Shown in pieces: positions 16,739 through 26,242 of a DNA stretch of 64,000 nucleotides. The first letter of the stretch is position 1. Each line of letters starts with the position of its first letter. This DNA is from Paracoccaceae bacterium (GTDB taxonomy: Bacteria > Pseudomonadota > Alphaproteobacteria > Rhodobacterales > Rhodobacteraceae): positions 62,001-126,000 of the forward strand of contig JAPPHA010000025.1 in NCBI GenBank assembly GCA_028874915.1, given 5' to 3'. The position numbers were made by a program, and so were the translations under genes. The notes below the pieces were generated by a model. That model made no database searches and was not told the DNA's origin. It worked only from the letters and a program-made list of their open reading frames with translations.

Positions 16739-17522
16739 GGGACCGGTCCGGAAGTACAAAGAGGTCCTGGCCTCCGGCACTGGCGGCCCGATACCAGTCA
16801 ATCACATCGGTGATGGTGTTGCGTCCCTCGAGGTAGTCGGCAACCAGTTCCTGCATCCGGTTCCGCCCGAAGGACGCAAAGTGTCCCGCGTGAAACGCCT
16901 CGACATCAAGGCTGCGGATTCGGATCAGGGTTTCGCGATAGGTGTCCGGATCGGAATGGTAGAGGGTGTCGAGGAGTTCGCCATCATAAAGGGCATCGCC
17001 CGAAAACAGGATCTTCTCCCGCATGTCCCAGAGCCCGATGCTCCCTGGTGAATGTCCCGGAAGATGCAGAATCCGGAAGGCCCGGTTCCCGAGATCAAGA
17101 ACGTCGCCTTCATCGAGGATCCCCGTGAGCGGCGCCGGTGTTACGGTGAAGGTTTCCGGGTCGAAGTCGGGGTGGGCCTTCGGATCGACGATCGTGATCT
17201 GTTTCCAGGCCCCCGTATAGACGGTCGCATCCTGGGTCGGTGCCGCCAGGACGTCGGCTTCAGCCGGATGGCCAAGTCGGCACTCGAATTCATGAAACCC
17301 CGCCGCATGGTCGAAGTGGCTATGCGTGGTGACCGCCTTGATCGGGCGGTCTGTCTCCCGGCCAATCCATGCCGACAGAGAATCCAGTCCCATGCCCGTG
17401 TCGACCACCAGGTTGAAGTCTCGCCCCTCGACCAGCCAGATGTTGCAGCGCATGAAGTGGGCAACGCCGGTCTCCTGCATCAGGGTGATCCCGTCCGAAA
17501 TCCTGAAGTTCGCAAAGGGCAT
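16722..17522 (-). CDS. MBL-fold metallo-hydrolase
   Basis: A 266-residue metallo-beta-lactamase-fold protein. THSHFDHAAGF is the zinc-binding HxHxDH motif, LHLPGHSPGSIGLWD supplies the third His ligand, LFSGDALYDGEL supplies the bridging Asp, and FHAGHFASFG a late His ligand. Similar proteins hydrolyse thioesters, lactones or amides in the cytoplasm. It lies between an SDR and an exporter in a likely operon, so it probably processes an intermediate of that pathway. The substrate is not readable. Confidence 0.88.
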   Translation of the reverse strand: MPFANFRISDGITLMQETGVAHFMRCNIWLVEGRDFNLVVDTGMGLDSLSAWIGRETDRPIKAVTTHSHFDHAAGFHEFECRLGHPAEADVLAAPTQDATVYTGAWKQITIVDPKAHPDFDPETFTVTPAPLTGILDEGDVLDLGNRAFRILHLPGHSPGSIGLWDMREKILFSGDALYDGELLDTLYHSDPDTYRETLIRIRSLDVEAFHAGHFASFGRNRMQELVADYLEGRNTITDVIDWYRAASAGGQDLFVLPDRSRAPLA

Positions 17523-17578
17523 GCGATCAAGTCCTCACGGTGTGGCCACGCATTTCAGGCATTTCCGTTCCCGTCGCC

Positions 17579-18367
17579 TCACCAATTGGCCCCGGCGTTG
17601 ACCGGGATGTCAGTATGAGTCAGAGCCGGTACGGCATCGGAACAGCAAAAACGAACCAGTTCGGCCACCTCTTCGGGCTGGACGAGCCGTCTCTGCGGAT
17701 TGCTCCGTTCGAGATCCGAGAGGATCCGGGCGGCGTTGGTCCCGGCGGCCCGAGCCATGCGGTCTACGGCCCGGGCCATCATGGGCGTTTCAACCCAGGT
17801 CGGGCTTATCGAGACACATGTGATTCCGTGGGGCGCCCCTTCCTTGCTTACGGCCATCCCCAGCCCGACCAGGCCAGACTTGGATGCGCAATAGCCGGCA
17901 TAGCCACTGGCGCCCGTCGATGCAGCCGTCGAGGCAATGTTGACGATCCGTCCCCATCGGGTCCGGACCATTCCGGGGAAAACCGCCCGGATCATCCGGA
18001 AGGGACCGTTGAGATTGACATTGATCTGGTCGGACCAGTTCCCGTCGGTCTCTTCCTGGGACGCGGCGTCCCCATCGCCGAGAAACGTCTCCCTGTAAAT
18101 TCCAGCAGCATTCACCAGGATCTGGGGCGTCCCCAGGGTTTCCCTCACCGTTGCGACGAACCGGTTGACCGAGTCGTCGCAGCCGACGTCCAGCGTACCC
18201 AGCATGACCGATGTTCCGAGACTGTCGCGGATCCGGGATGCTTGGTCCGGTGCTTCCGCTTGCCGAGAGCCGATCGCCAGGCGATGGCCGGCACGAACCA
18301 GGGCCTTGGCCGATGCCAGTCCGATTCCGGTCAGCCCGCCGGTAACGATCGCCGTTCTCTCTGTCAT
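17579..18367 (-). CDS. Short-chain dehydrogenase/reductase
   Basis: A 262-residue classical SDR. TGGLTGIGLASAK is the NAD(P)-binding TGxxxGIG motif, VNAAGIY the NNAG-like motif, IVNIASTAAS the catalytic Ser strand and YCASK the catalytic Tyr-Lys pair. GAGGACC precedes the ATG at 18367. The enzyme oxidises or reduces an alcohol or keto group. It lies 57 bp upstream of the MBL-fold gene on the same strand. It resembles 3-hydroxybutyrate or 3-oxoacyl reductases in general form only. Confidence 0.88.
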   Translation of the reverse strand: MTERTAIVTGGLTGIGLASAKALVRAGHRLAIGSRQAEAPDQASRIRDSLGTSVMLGTLDVGCDDSVNRFVATVRETLGTPQILVNAAGIYRETFLGDGDAASQEETDGNWSDQINVNLNGPFRMIRAVFPGMVRTRWGRIVNIASTAASTGASGYAGYCASKSGLVGLGMAVSKEGAPHGITCVSISPTWVETPMMARAVDRMARAAGTNAARILSDLERSNPQRRLVQPEEVAELVRFCCSDAVPALTHTDIPVNAGANW

Positions 18368-18553
18368 TCGGTCCTCCACGCAGTCCGGATGCCGGAATAC
18401 TCCGGCGGTCAACAGCCTGCAATCAGCAGGACGATTTGGGGACTTTGGGTGACGCCGGGCAATGACCGGTAAGGCGAAAAAGGTGGGCGGGAATCCCGAT
18501 GCGACTGGGAAAGCACGAAGTGAAAGTCGTAGTACTCGTAGCGGGGCAACCCC

Positions 18554-19075
18554 TTACGTGGCGGTTGAAACTGTCCGGATGGAATCGGTTCCGTCGACCG
18601 TCAAGCTGGCGAACGCCAGCATGGCTGCCGGAAGCAATGCCGACGTCCGTTCGAGCCGTTCCGGCGTGAAATACCCCGTCTCATGGAGAAGGTTGACCGT
18701 TCCGAGAAACGTTCCGGAGAGAGCGACCGGGAGATTGACGACCGAGCCGCAACCAAGCGATCCGATCACGTCATGGTCGGGAAAGACTGTCCGGATTTCC
18801 GCGAGACTGTTTGCAACGAAAATCTTGCGTTCGTCGAGGACATGGTGAGTCCAGCGGTTCGGCGTGATCGGCTTGGGAGTCGTGAGCGGGTAGGCATCCG
18901 GCTGATTCGAAAAGACCCGCCAGGCCAGTCCTTCCGCCATGTCGAAGGTTGTGCATGTACAGATGATCGCGCCGATTTCCGTCTGGGCGAGGCCGTCGAA
19001 CGCGACGAAAATCCGCTCCGGGGGTCCGGCAGCCGCGGCGGCCATGAAAGCGGATGTCGCCTGCGAAAAGGCCAT
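18554..19075 (-). CDS. GAF-domain protein
   Basis: A small 173-residue cytoplasmic protein that is essentially a single GAF-like domain. Visible elements are IGAIICTCTTF, VFSNQPDAYPL, the loop region HDVIGSLGCGSVVNLP, and GTFLGTVNLLHETGYF near the end, the characteristic closing strand of GAF folds. It has no output domain, so it may sense or bind the small molecule degraded by the neighbouring enzymes. The ATG at 19075 lies 16 bp after the M24 peptidase stop and is preferred over 19120. Function beyond ligand binding is unknown. Confidence 0.7.
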   Translation of the reverse strand: MAFSQATSAFMAAAAAGPPERIFVAFDGLAQTEIGAIICTCTTFDMAEGLAWRVFSNQPDAYPLTTPKPITPNRWTHHVLDERKIFVANSLAEIRTVFPDHDVIGSLGCGSVVNLPVALSGTFLGTVNLLHETGYFTPERLERTSALLPAAMLAFASLTVDGTDSIRTVSTAT

Positions 19076-19091
19076 CGGCCCGGAGTCCCGT

Positions 19092-20240
19092 TCAGCCGAT
19101 AACCCGCAGGTGTCGGTCAAAACCGGTCAGGGACCGGGCGCCCTCGGCGGTCATCACCACGTCATCCTCGATGCGAACACCGACATCACCGGCCCGGTAA
19201 AGTCCGGGTTCGATGGTGATGACCGTTCCCGGATCGAGTCGCTGCCGGTTGCCGATCATCACCTGGGGCGCCTCGTGGACGTCCAGCCCCAGGCCGTGGC
19301 CGGTCTTGTGAACGATCAGGTCCGCGAAGGGCGAGTCCCGCAGGCGCGCGGTGACCTGGGTGTCGAGGTCATGGGCCGTCATTCCGGCGATGGCAATGTC
19401 CCGGCCGACCGCGTTCGCGGACTTCACGACCCCGTAGATGTCGGCGTGCTCGTCGCGCACGTGTCCGACAAAGAACGTGCGGGTGATATCGGCATTGTAG
19501 CCCCCGATGCGGGCTCCGAAATCCATGAGCATCGCGTCGCCGGGTTTAAGCGATGTATCGTCCGGGGTGCCGTGCGGGTTGGCCGCCTTGCCGCCGGCGA
19601 GAACGATCGGATCGAAGGAAAACCCGTCGGCGCCGTTCGCCAGCATCCGGCTTTCGAGGAAAGACTTGACCTGTTTTTCGGTCATGCCTGGCCGGACCGC
19701 CTCCACAGTCTCCTCGAGCGCCACTTCGCTGATGGCGATCGCCGCCTCGAGAAGCGCAATCTCATCCGCGTCCTTGACCATTCGGAGGACGGCGAGCGCC
19801 GTGTCGGCGTTCGAGACGGCACCGTCTTTCAACTGGTTTCGGAGGGCGTCGTATTCGAACATACGCATACGTCCACCCTCGACGCCCACGGAAACGGCAC
19901 CGAGGGCCGCGGCTGCGTCGGCGAACGCAGACTCGAACCCGTCGCTGTCCTGCCAGTAGAAGGTGGTCGCATGAGGAAAGGCTGTCGACCACTTCAATCG
20001 CTCAAGGGCGGGCATGATGGCGGTGATGTCGCCGCCTCGGTCGAGAATGAGAAGGGTCGGCCGTTCCATGAGATGGAAATTGAGCCCGGTCAGGTAAAGA
20101 AAATTCGGCCCCGGGACGAAGGCCAGGGCGTCCAGCCCGGCGCCCGTCATCAGCGTCACGGCCCGTTGCCGCCGCCGTTTCGTCAGATTGCTGTCGTCAA
20201 CCACTCGGACCTCCAGAATCTCCGATTGCCCCGGCCTCAT
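19092..20240 (-). CDS. M24-family metallopeptidase (Xaa-Pro aminopeptidase-like)
   Basis: About 382 residues, the usual length for prolidase/creatinase-like enzymes. The N-terminal domain has LAFVPGPNFLYLTGLNFHLM. The C-terminal pita-bread domain has all five metal ligands: the Asp of MLMDFGA, the Asp of ADITRTFFVG, the His of HKTGHGLG, the Glu of ITIEPGLY and the Glu of RIEDDVV. It should hydrolyse Xaa-Pro peptides or a related C-N bond. AGAGG precedes the ATG at 20240, and the next gene follows after 16 bp. Confidence 0.9.
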   Translation of the reverse strand: MRPGQSEILEVRVVDDSNLTKRRRQRAVTLMTGAGLDALAFVPGPNFLYLTGLNFHLMERPTLLILDRGGDITAIMPALERLKWSTAFPHATTFYWQDSDGFESAFADAAAALGAVSVGVEGGRMRMFEYDALRNQLKDGAVSNADTALAVLRMVKDADEIALLEAAIAISEVALEETVEAVRPGMTEKQVKSFLESRMLANGADGFSFDPIVLAGGKAANPHGTPDDTSLKPGDAMLMDFGARIGGYNADITRTFFVGHVRDEHADIYGVVKSANAVGRDIAIAGMTAHDLDTQVTARLRDSPFADLIVHKTGHGLGLDVHEAPQVMIGNRQRLDPGTVITIEPGLYRAGDVGVRIEDDVVMTAEGARSLTGFDRHLRVIG

Positions 20241-20410
20241 GCCTCTTGCGCGAATCCGCAACCGGCGCTCTGACGCCACCGACCGTACCCGCCGGCCCGG
20301 CTGTCCGGTCCGCACAGAAGTGCATGATCCGGAGTCTCCGGCCTGCATCGACGATCGACACGGGGTTCGCCGGATTCGTTACACGCACCCGGTCTCCCGG
20401 GTCAACGGGC

Positions 20411-21217
20411 CTACCGTGGGGTGCCGATCTCCATTTCATGGCCGAATCGGGGATCCAGCGAACGCGCAATGATGGAAATATCGGCCGCGATCATCCGCGA
20501 CATGTTGCGGTCGCTCCGGTCGGGGTCTCCGTCGAGGACCGCTTCGGCCAGCGCCTGCATGCGGTCGGCAGCCTCGTCGAGTTCCTCCCGCGTCGCCGTA
20601 ACGAAGTAATGCAGCACGTGCATGCGGACTCCGGCATCGAGAATCTGGTCGAACAACCGTTCCTGGAAGATGTTTTGCGACAGGGACGCAAGCTGGCGCT
20701 GGAAGGCATGATCCGCCTTGAGCGCCGCTTCATGATCGCCGGCGTTGATCGCGGTGCGATATCGGTCGATGAAGCCGTGAAGCGCCGCCGATTCGGCCCG
20801 CCCGCTCATGGCTGCCGATCGCGCCACGGCTCGCGACAGGATCAGCAGCGTGTCATGGTACTCACCGGCATTGCTCATCGTCATCGGTGCGACGATTGTG
20901 GTCCGGTTGGGCAGGAAATGGACGAATCCCTCGCCCGCGAGCAAAAGGAGCGCTTCCCGGATCGGTGTCCTGGAGACCTCGAACCGTTCCGCCAGCGCCA
21001 GTTCGTCGAGTGCCGACCCCGGCGCGATCCTCAGCCAGAGGATGTCCTCCCGCAGAAGTTCATAGACCTGGAGTGCGCCCCTGCGCCCCCGTTGGGCCGG
21101 CAGGCGCCGAACGGGAGGCCGTGCCGGTGCCTGTGGCCGGGCCGTCCCCGTTGCTCCGCGCTTTCCGTCCGGCATGGACGCGAAATTCGCGGTTGCATTG
21201 CGAAATCGTGTTTGCAT
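20411..21217 (-). CDS. GntR-family transcriptional regulator (FCD subfamily), likely local regulator
   Basis: About 268 residues with a basic Pro-rich N-terminal extension, then the winged helix (LALAERFEVSRTPIREALLL, wing FVHFLPNRTTIVAPM) and a helical FCD effector domain. Two starts are possible: ATG 21217, inside the promoter region of the divergent operon, and ATG 21175. Neither has a convincing ribosome site. It diverges from the binding-protein gene at 21276 and heads the minus-strand run towards M24/GAF/SDR, so it probably controls both operons from the shared region at 21193-21231. Confidence 0.85.
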   Translation of the reverse strand: MQTRFRNATANFASMPDGKRGATGTARPQAPARPPVRRLPAQRGRRGALQVYELLREDILWLRIAPGSALDELALAERFEVSRTPIREALLLLAGEGFVHFLPNRTTIVAPMTMSNAGEYHDTLLILSRAVARSAAMSGRAESAALHGFIDRYRTAINAGDHEAALKADHAFQRQLASLSQNIFQERLFDQILDAGVRMHVLHYFVTATREELDEAADRMQALAEAVLDGDPDRSDRNMSRMIAADISIIARSLDPRFGHEMEIGTPR

Positions 21218-21231
21218 AATGTTTGTATAAT
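21193..21231 (+). promoter_or_regulatory. Divergent promoter and operator candidate with tandem 11-bp repeats
   Basis: GTTTGCATAAT (21210-21220) is followed directly by GTTTGTATAAT (21221-21231), a tandem repeat with one mismatch. Each copy ends in a -10-like hexamer, CATAAT and TATAAT. TTGCAT at 21193 lies 16 bp upstream of CATAAT and can serve as -35. The AT-rich repeat lies between the GntR gene and the transporter operon, so GntR binding here is a natural inference. Confidence 0.45.
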
Positions 21232-21275
21232 TGGAGGCAGCGAAGCTGTCAATTCTGCAAAAAAGGGGGATCAAG

Positions 21276-22319
21276 GTGAACACAAGACCCAGGACAGGAA
21301 TGTCAAATGTAGCGCGCCCGGCAACGGGCCTGGTGACGGGTCTGGCCATTGGCCTGGGCTTCGGGCTTGCGGTCGGAACGGCGCCGACAGCGGACGCAGC
21401 TGGCGAGAAGATCGCGTTCTTTGCCGCGAGCTCCCAGAATGGTTTCAACCAGGCGGCCTATGAGGGTGTCGAGGAGACGGCCATCGAACTCGGCTATGAA
21501 GCGGCCATTTTCGACGGCAAGTTCGATGCGGCCCACCAGTACAGCCAGATCGAGGACGTGCTTGCCAGCGGCAACTACGCCGGTTTCATCGTTCTACCTA
21601 ACGACACGGTCGGAATTGCGGGTGCCTTCGAGCAGGTCATCGCCGCCGGTGTGCCGATCGCAACGGTCCTTTTTCCGGTCGGGCCCGACCTGACCACACT
21701 GGAGCCGCAGGTCGAGGGGATCACGGCCACGGTGGCGTCACCGCCGGTCGCAGGCGCGACCCACCAGGCCAATACCGTGGTTGCCGAATGCGAGGGTCGC
21801 GACCCCTGCAATGTGGTGATCATCATCGGTGCCAAGATTTTCCCGTTCGACAATCTCCGTCTGGAGACGTTCCAGAACGTCCTGGCCGAACACGCGAACA
21901 TCAAGGTCCTGGCTGTCGGTGAGGGCTGGTATTCGCCCGATGCGTCGCTCACCGCGATGACCGATATCCTCCAGGCCAACTCGGACGTTCATGTCGTGCT
22001 CTCGAATGCCGACCAGCATCTTGCCGGCGCCGAGATCGCACTTGAAGCGGCCGGGTATTCGGTACCGGACCTCTACATGACCGGAGGCGGCGCGGCGGCC
22101 ATCGCCGTCGATGCCATCCGCGAGGGTCGCTGGGACGCAACGCTGGCCTATTTTCCCAAGACCATGGGAGCGTTGGCGATGGAGCAGATTGCCAACGCGC
22201 TGGAGGGCAAGCCGGTGACGCAAGTCATCGATATGGATTACGCGGGTCCGGTGCAGGCGATGATCGACAAGGCAGTCCTTGATGCCAATCCGGACTTCCG
22301 GGGTGAGTGGGAACAGTAG
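21276..22319 (+). CDS. Sugar-type ABC transporter periplasmic binding protein
   Basis: About 347 residues. A GTG at 21276 with AAGGGGG 6-7 nt upstream is preferred; ATG 21300 is the alternative. A signal peptide (VTGLAIGLGFGLAVGT...ADA) precedes the mature domain. KIAFFAASSQNGFNQAAYEG and IEDVLASGNYAGFIVLPND are typical of Peripla_BP_4 (ribose/xylose-type) binding proteins. It should deliver its ligand to the permease at 27837 and ATPase at 26239. Because HyuA and HyuB genes intervene, the ligand may be a cyclic amide or other non-sugar. Two Cys (in AECEGRDPCN) may form a disulfide. Confidence 0.88.
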   Translation: MNTRPRTGMSNVARPATGLVTGLAIGLGFGLAVGTAPTADAAGEKIAFFAASSQNGFNQAAYEGVEETAIELGYEAAIFDGKFDAAHQYSQIEDVLASGNYAGFIVLPNDTVGIAGAFEQVIAAGVPIATVLFPVGPDLTTLEPQVEGITATVASPPVAGATHQANTVVAECEGRDPCNVVIIIGAKIFPFDNLRLETFQNVLAEHANIKVLAVGEGWYSPDASLTAMTDILQANSDVHVVLSNADQHLAGAEIALEAAGYSVPDLYMTGGGAAAIAVDAIREGRWDATLAYFPKTMGALAMEQIANALEGKPVTQVIDMDYAGPVQAMIDKAVLDANPDFRGEWEQ

Positions 22320-22466
22320 CCATCATCCCGATCCGGCGGCCCTGACATGGCGGCGGTGGGGTGGCGATGCCGAACGGCCTGGCCGTCGAAACCACCGCCG
22401 CCACGGTTGATGGATCCGTTTCCGAGTTTCGGGCCGGGCTGTTACCGAGACTGATCTGAAATCTGC

Positions 22467-22494
22467 CCGGCCGGGGCGGTTCCTGGCCGGGCTT
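22467..22494 (+). terminator. Intercistronic hairpin after the binding-protein gene
   Basis: GCCCGGCC and GGCCGGGC form a perfect 8-bp stem with a 12-nt loop, between the binding-protein stop and hyuA. There is no long T tract. Such hairpins often stabilise or partly terminate the message so that binding protein is made in excess over the other components. Confidence 0.45.
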
Positions 22495-22511
22495 ACAAAT
22501 GGGGAGACAGG

Positions 22512-24542
22512 ATGGGCGCCCGATACCGGGTCTCTGCCGACATTGGCGGAACGTTCACCGACATCGTCCGGCAGGACAGTGAGACCGGTGCCTGCAGCGC
22601 CTGGAAAGTGCTGTCGACCCCTGGGAATCCGGCGATCGCGGTCCTCAGGGGAATCGAAACCGCCGTTCCCGCCGGGTCCGGGATTGATCTGTTCGTTCAT
22701 GGCACGACGGTCGGTTTGAATGCGCTTCTCACCCGCCGGGGTGCTCGGGTGGCGCTCCTCACCACCCGGAATTTTCGCGACATCTATACAATCCAGGGGA
22801 ACGATCGGGGCGAGATCTTCTCGATCCGGTGGAACAAGCCGACCCCGCTGGCGACGCTTGAGCACACCTTTACTGCACGGGAACGGATCAGCGCCGCAGG
22901 TGACGTTGTGGAACCGCTCCGGACGGAGGATCTTGACCGGCTGGTGGAGGCCGCCAAACAACGAAACTACGAGGCAATTGCCATCGGGTTTCTGTTTTCC
23001 TTCCGCAATCCGGCGCATGAACGCGAGGCGGCCCTCTATCTCGCCGAACGGATTCCCGGCGTTGCCATTGCCATGTCGCACCAGGTCTCGCCCGAGTGGC
23101 GAGAGTTCGACCGGATCTCCACGACCGTCATGGACAGCTACCTCGCACCGGTCGTTCGGGGTTATCTCGAAACACTGGTGGCCGGGCTCGAACAACGGCT
23201 CCCGTCCGGACGCAGCATCTATGTCATGGAATCGAATGGTGGTGTGATGACGGCCGATGCAGCCCGCGCAGCTCCGCTCCAGACGCTGCTCTCGGGCCCG
23301 GTCGGCGGCGCCATCGGCGGCCGCGCCTTGTCAGTGGCCACCGGCCGACCCGACCTGATCTGCATTGACATGGGGGGCACCTCTTTCGATGCCAGCCTGA
23401 TCGTCGATGGCCGACCGTCGCAGTCGAACGAAACCCGGCTGGAAGGCCTGCCCGTGCAAATGTCGGTGGTCGACATCCATGTGATCGGCGCGGGCGGCGG
23501 GTCCATTGCCTGGGAGGAGGCCGGGGCTGTCCGGGTCGGGCCGCGGTCGGCCGGAGCTGACCCCGGTCCCGCCTGTTACGGGCTGGGCGGCAACGAGCCG
23601 ACAGTCTCCGATGCGAACCTCGTGCTCGGCCGGCTCGACGGTGCCAATTTCCCCGAGGCGGACATGACCCTGGATCGGGACCTGGCGAGGGAAGCCCTTG
23701 GCCGTCTGGGTGCCGGCTTCGGACTCTCCGCGGAAGCGATGGCGGAAGGGGTCGTCGACATCATCAATGCCAAGATGGCCGATGCAATCCGGACCATCAC
23801 CATCCGACGCGGTATCGATCCGCGGGACTTTGCCCTTGTCGCCTTCGGCGGCGCCGGGCCGGCCCAGGCGGCGGCGCTGGCGGAGGCGCTGGAAATCGGC
23901 GAGGTCGTCGTGCCGGTCCATCCGGGGGCGTTTTCGGCCTGGGGGATGCTTCAGACCGACGTTCGCCATGATTTCAAGGAGACGCACTACGGATTCTGGG
24001 ACCTGACCGACAGCGCCGATCTCCAAACGGCCTATGAAGCGCTGGAAGCGAAAGGCCGCGACACTCTCCTCGGCGAGGGCATCGCGCCTGAGGCGATCAC
24101 GTTCGAACGCGGGATCGACTTCCGCTATTTCGGACAGGAGTATGTGCTGACCATCCCTGTTGCGGCCGGACCGATCGACATGGACGCCGTCCGCCGGTCA
24201 TTCGACCAGGCCTATGAGCGCCAGTACGGGCATTCGAGCCCGGAAAACCGGGTCGAAATGGCCAACATCCGCGTGGCCGCCCTGGGCGGGCTGCCTCGAC
24301 CCGCCAACTCCCCACCGGCAAGGGCAACGGCGCGTTCACCCGGCCGACGTGAGGTCCGCTTCGCCGGTACGTTCCTGGAGACGGTGATTCTCGACCGCAA
24401 CGGGTTGGAGGCCGGTGAATCGGTCGCCGGACCTGCAATCATCGAGGAGGACACCGCAACAACTCTTGTGCCGCCGGGTTGGCAGGTTACGCTGATTGAG
24501 GGCGGGCATCTGCTGCTGGTCCGTGGGGAGGAGCGCTCATGA
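22512..24542 (+). CDS. hyuA: Hydantoinase/oxoprolinase family subunit A
   Basis: A 676-residue HyuA-type protein of normal length. The N-terminal [10 protein letters not shown] is the actin-fold phosphate-binding motif, ICIDMGGTSFDASLI the second, and the central part has SRSNGG-like and GPVGGAIGG segments. HyuA subunits bind ATP and, with HyuB, hydrolyse hydantoins, 5-oxoproline or carboxylate ketones in ATP-dependent fashion. GGGGAGA precedes the ATG. Its stop overlaps the hyuB start (ATGA). The substrate within the family is undetermined. Confidence 0.9.
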   Translation: MGARYRVSADIGGTFTDIVRQDSETGACSAWKVLSTPGNPAIAVLRGIETAVPAGSGIDLFVHGTTVGLNALLTRRGARVALLTTRNFRDIYTIQGNDRGEIFSIRWNKPTPLATLEHTFTARERISAAGDVVEPLRTEDLDRLVEAAKQRNYEAIAIGFLFSFRNPAHEREAALYLAERIPGVAIAMSHQVSPEWREFDRISTTVMDSYLAPVVRGYLETLVAGLEQRLPSGRSIYVMESNGGVMTADAARAAPLQTLLSGPVGGAIGGRALSVATGRPDLICIDMGGTSFDASLIVDGRPSQSNETRLEGLPVQMSVVDIHVIGAGGGSIAWEEAGAVRVGPRSAGADPGPACYGLGGNEPTVSDANLVLGRLDGANFPEADMTLDRDLAREALGRLGAGFGLSAEAMAEGVVDIINAKMADAIRTITIRRGIDPRDFALVAFGGAGPAQAAALAEALEIGEVVVPVHPGAFSAWGMLQTDVRHDFKETHYGFWDLTDSADLQTAYEALEAKGRDTLLGEGIAPEAITFERGIDFRYFGQEYVLTIPVAAGPIDMDAVRRSFDQAYERQYGHSSPENRVEMANIRVAALGGLPRPANSPPARATARSPGRREVRFAGTFLETVILDRNGLEAGESVAGPAIIEEDTATTLVPPGWQVTLIEGGHLLLVRGEERS

Positions 24543-26242
24543 GCGCCGTTGCCGATCCGATCACCACCGAGGTGGTTCGCAATTTCGTCATTTCCTGCGC
24601 CGAGGACATGAACGCGTCACTCTGGCGTTCCGCCCACTCCGCCGTGATCTATGAGGGCAAGGACAGTGCCGTTGCTCTCCTGGACGAGCATGGCAACATG
24701 CTCGGCCAGTCGACCGGGGTGCCGCTGTTCATCGGTGCCATCGATGCCTGCGTCCATCACGTCAGGGATTACTATGGCGACGACATCGCCGAAGGTGACG
24801 TCTTCATTATGAACGATTCCTACATGCAGGGGACCCATCTTCACGACATCACGGCGGTCGGTCCCATTTTCCACGCTGGCGAACTGATCGGATTCGGCGC
24901 GGCCCGGGCGCATTGGAACGACATCGGTGCCATCGATCCGGGCTCGACCATGGAGTCTACCAGCATATACCAGGAAGGCCTCCGACTGGGGCCAACGCGG
25001 ATCGTTTGCCGAGGCCGCCCTGTCCGGGAATGGTACGATCATCTTCGGCTCAATACCCGCTTCCCGGATGCCTCCATCGGCGATCTCGGCGCCCAGATCG
25101 CCGCCATCAGAACCGGTGAACGCCGCCTTGGCCAACTCCTTAACCGGATCGGCGCCGAAACCTATCGAGCCTCCTGCAGGAACATCTTCGAACAAGCGCG
25201 CCGGCTCGACCGGGAGGCGATCGCGGCGATCCCGGACGGCCGCTGGTTCCGTGAAGGCTGGCTCGACGATGACGGGATCGGCGAGGGTCCGGTCCGGGTG
25301 GCCCTGACGCTGACCATCGAGGGCGAAGTGCTTACGGTCGACCTGGAAGGGTCATCGGGACCCGTTCCCGGATCGGTCAATTGCGGCGCTACCCAGACCG
25401 AGTCGCTGCTGCGGCTCGCCTACAAGACCATGATCAATCCCGATCGTGCGATCACCGGCGGGTCCTTCGAGACCATGCACGTGAAGATTCCGGAGTCCTG
25501 CGTGTTCAATGCCCGGGAACCGGCCGCCTGCGAATGGTACTTTACCGGACTGGGATTGCTCGCCGACCTGTTCATTTCCTGCATGTCCGAGGCGATGCCC
25601 GATCGCTCGACCGCCGCCCATTACGGCGACAGTATGGTAGCTGCCTTCTTTTCTGTGGATCCCGGCCGCGGTCACTGGATCGCTATCGAACCGACCGCCG
25701 GCGGCTGGGGTGGCCGAGCCGACGGAGACGGCGAAAGCGCGCTCATCAACCTGGTGAACGGCGGGTTCCGCAACATTCCGGCTGAAGTCTATGAAACCAA
25801 GTTCCCGGTTCGGGTCGAGGAATTTGCCTTCCGGTCCGATTCCGGCGGTGCCGGACGGCATCGCGGCGGCTGTGGCGTGATCCGGCGCTACCGGCTACTC
25901 GACGACTGTCACTGTGCGCTGTGGTTCGAACGGTCCCGAACTCCGGCGTGGGGACTCAATGGTGGAGCCGACGGCAAAGGGCCGCGAATCGCCATACGTC
26001 ACCCCGATGGAACCGTTGAAACACCTCTCAAGATGCGTGCCCGGCCTCTGGCGGCGGGGACCCTCGTCGAGACGTTCACCGGCGGTGGGGGCGGTAATGG
26101 TAACCCCAGGGAACGCCTGAGAGATTCGGTTCTCGCCGATATCCGCCAGGGATTCGTGACGCCCGAGAGTGCGCGTCGCGACTATGGTGTCGATGTCGGC
26201 AATCCCGGGGCAGATTCTCCGGGTTCGGAGATGGCGCGCTGA
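24539..26242 (+). CDS. hyuB: Hydantoinase/oxoprolinase family subunit B
   Basis: A 567-residue HyuB-type protein. Characteristic segments are [19 protein letters not shown], the [18 protein letters not shown] motif with likely metal and substrate ligands, and the C-terminal region ending [15 protein letters not shown], the glycine-rich tail of the family. It forms the catalytic partner of HyuA. It overlaps hyuA by 4 bp, and its stop overlaps the CTG start proposed for the ATPase gene, so the whole block should be one operon. Confidence 0.9.
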   Translation: MSAVADPITTEVVRNFVISCAEDMNASLWRSAHSAVIYEGKDSAVALLDEHGNMLGQSTGVPLFIGAIDACVHHVRDYYGDDIAEGDVFIMNDSYMQGTHLHDITAVGPIFHAGELIGFGAARAHWNDIGAIDPGSTMESTSIYQEGLRLGPTRIVCRGRPVREWYDHLRLNTRFPDASIGDLGAQIAAIRTGERRLGQLLNRIGAETYRASCRNIFEQARRLDREAIAAIPDGRWFREGWLDDDGIGEGPVRVALTLTIEGEVLTVDLEGSSGPVPGSVNCGATQTESLLRLAYKTMINPDRAITGGSFETMHVKIPESCVFNAREPAACEWYFTGLGLLADLFISCMSEAMPDRSTAAHYGDSMVAAFFSVDPGRGHWIAIEPTAGGWGGRADGDGESALINLVNGGFRNIPAEVYETKFPVRVEEFAFRSDSGGAGRHRGGCGVIRRYRLLDDCHCALWFERSRTPAWGLNGGADGKGPRIAIRHPDGTVETPLKMRARPLAAGTLVETFTGGGGGNGNPRERLRDSVLADIRQGFVTPESARRDYGVDVGNPGADSPGSEMAR

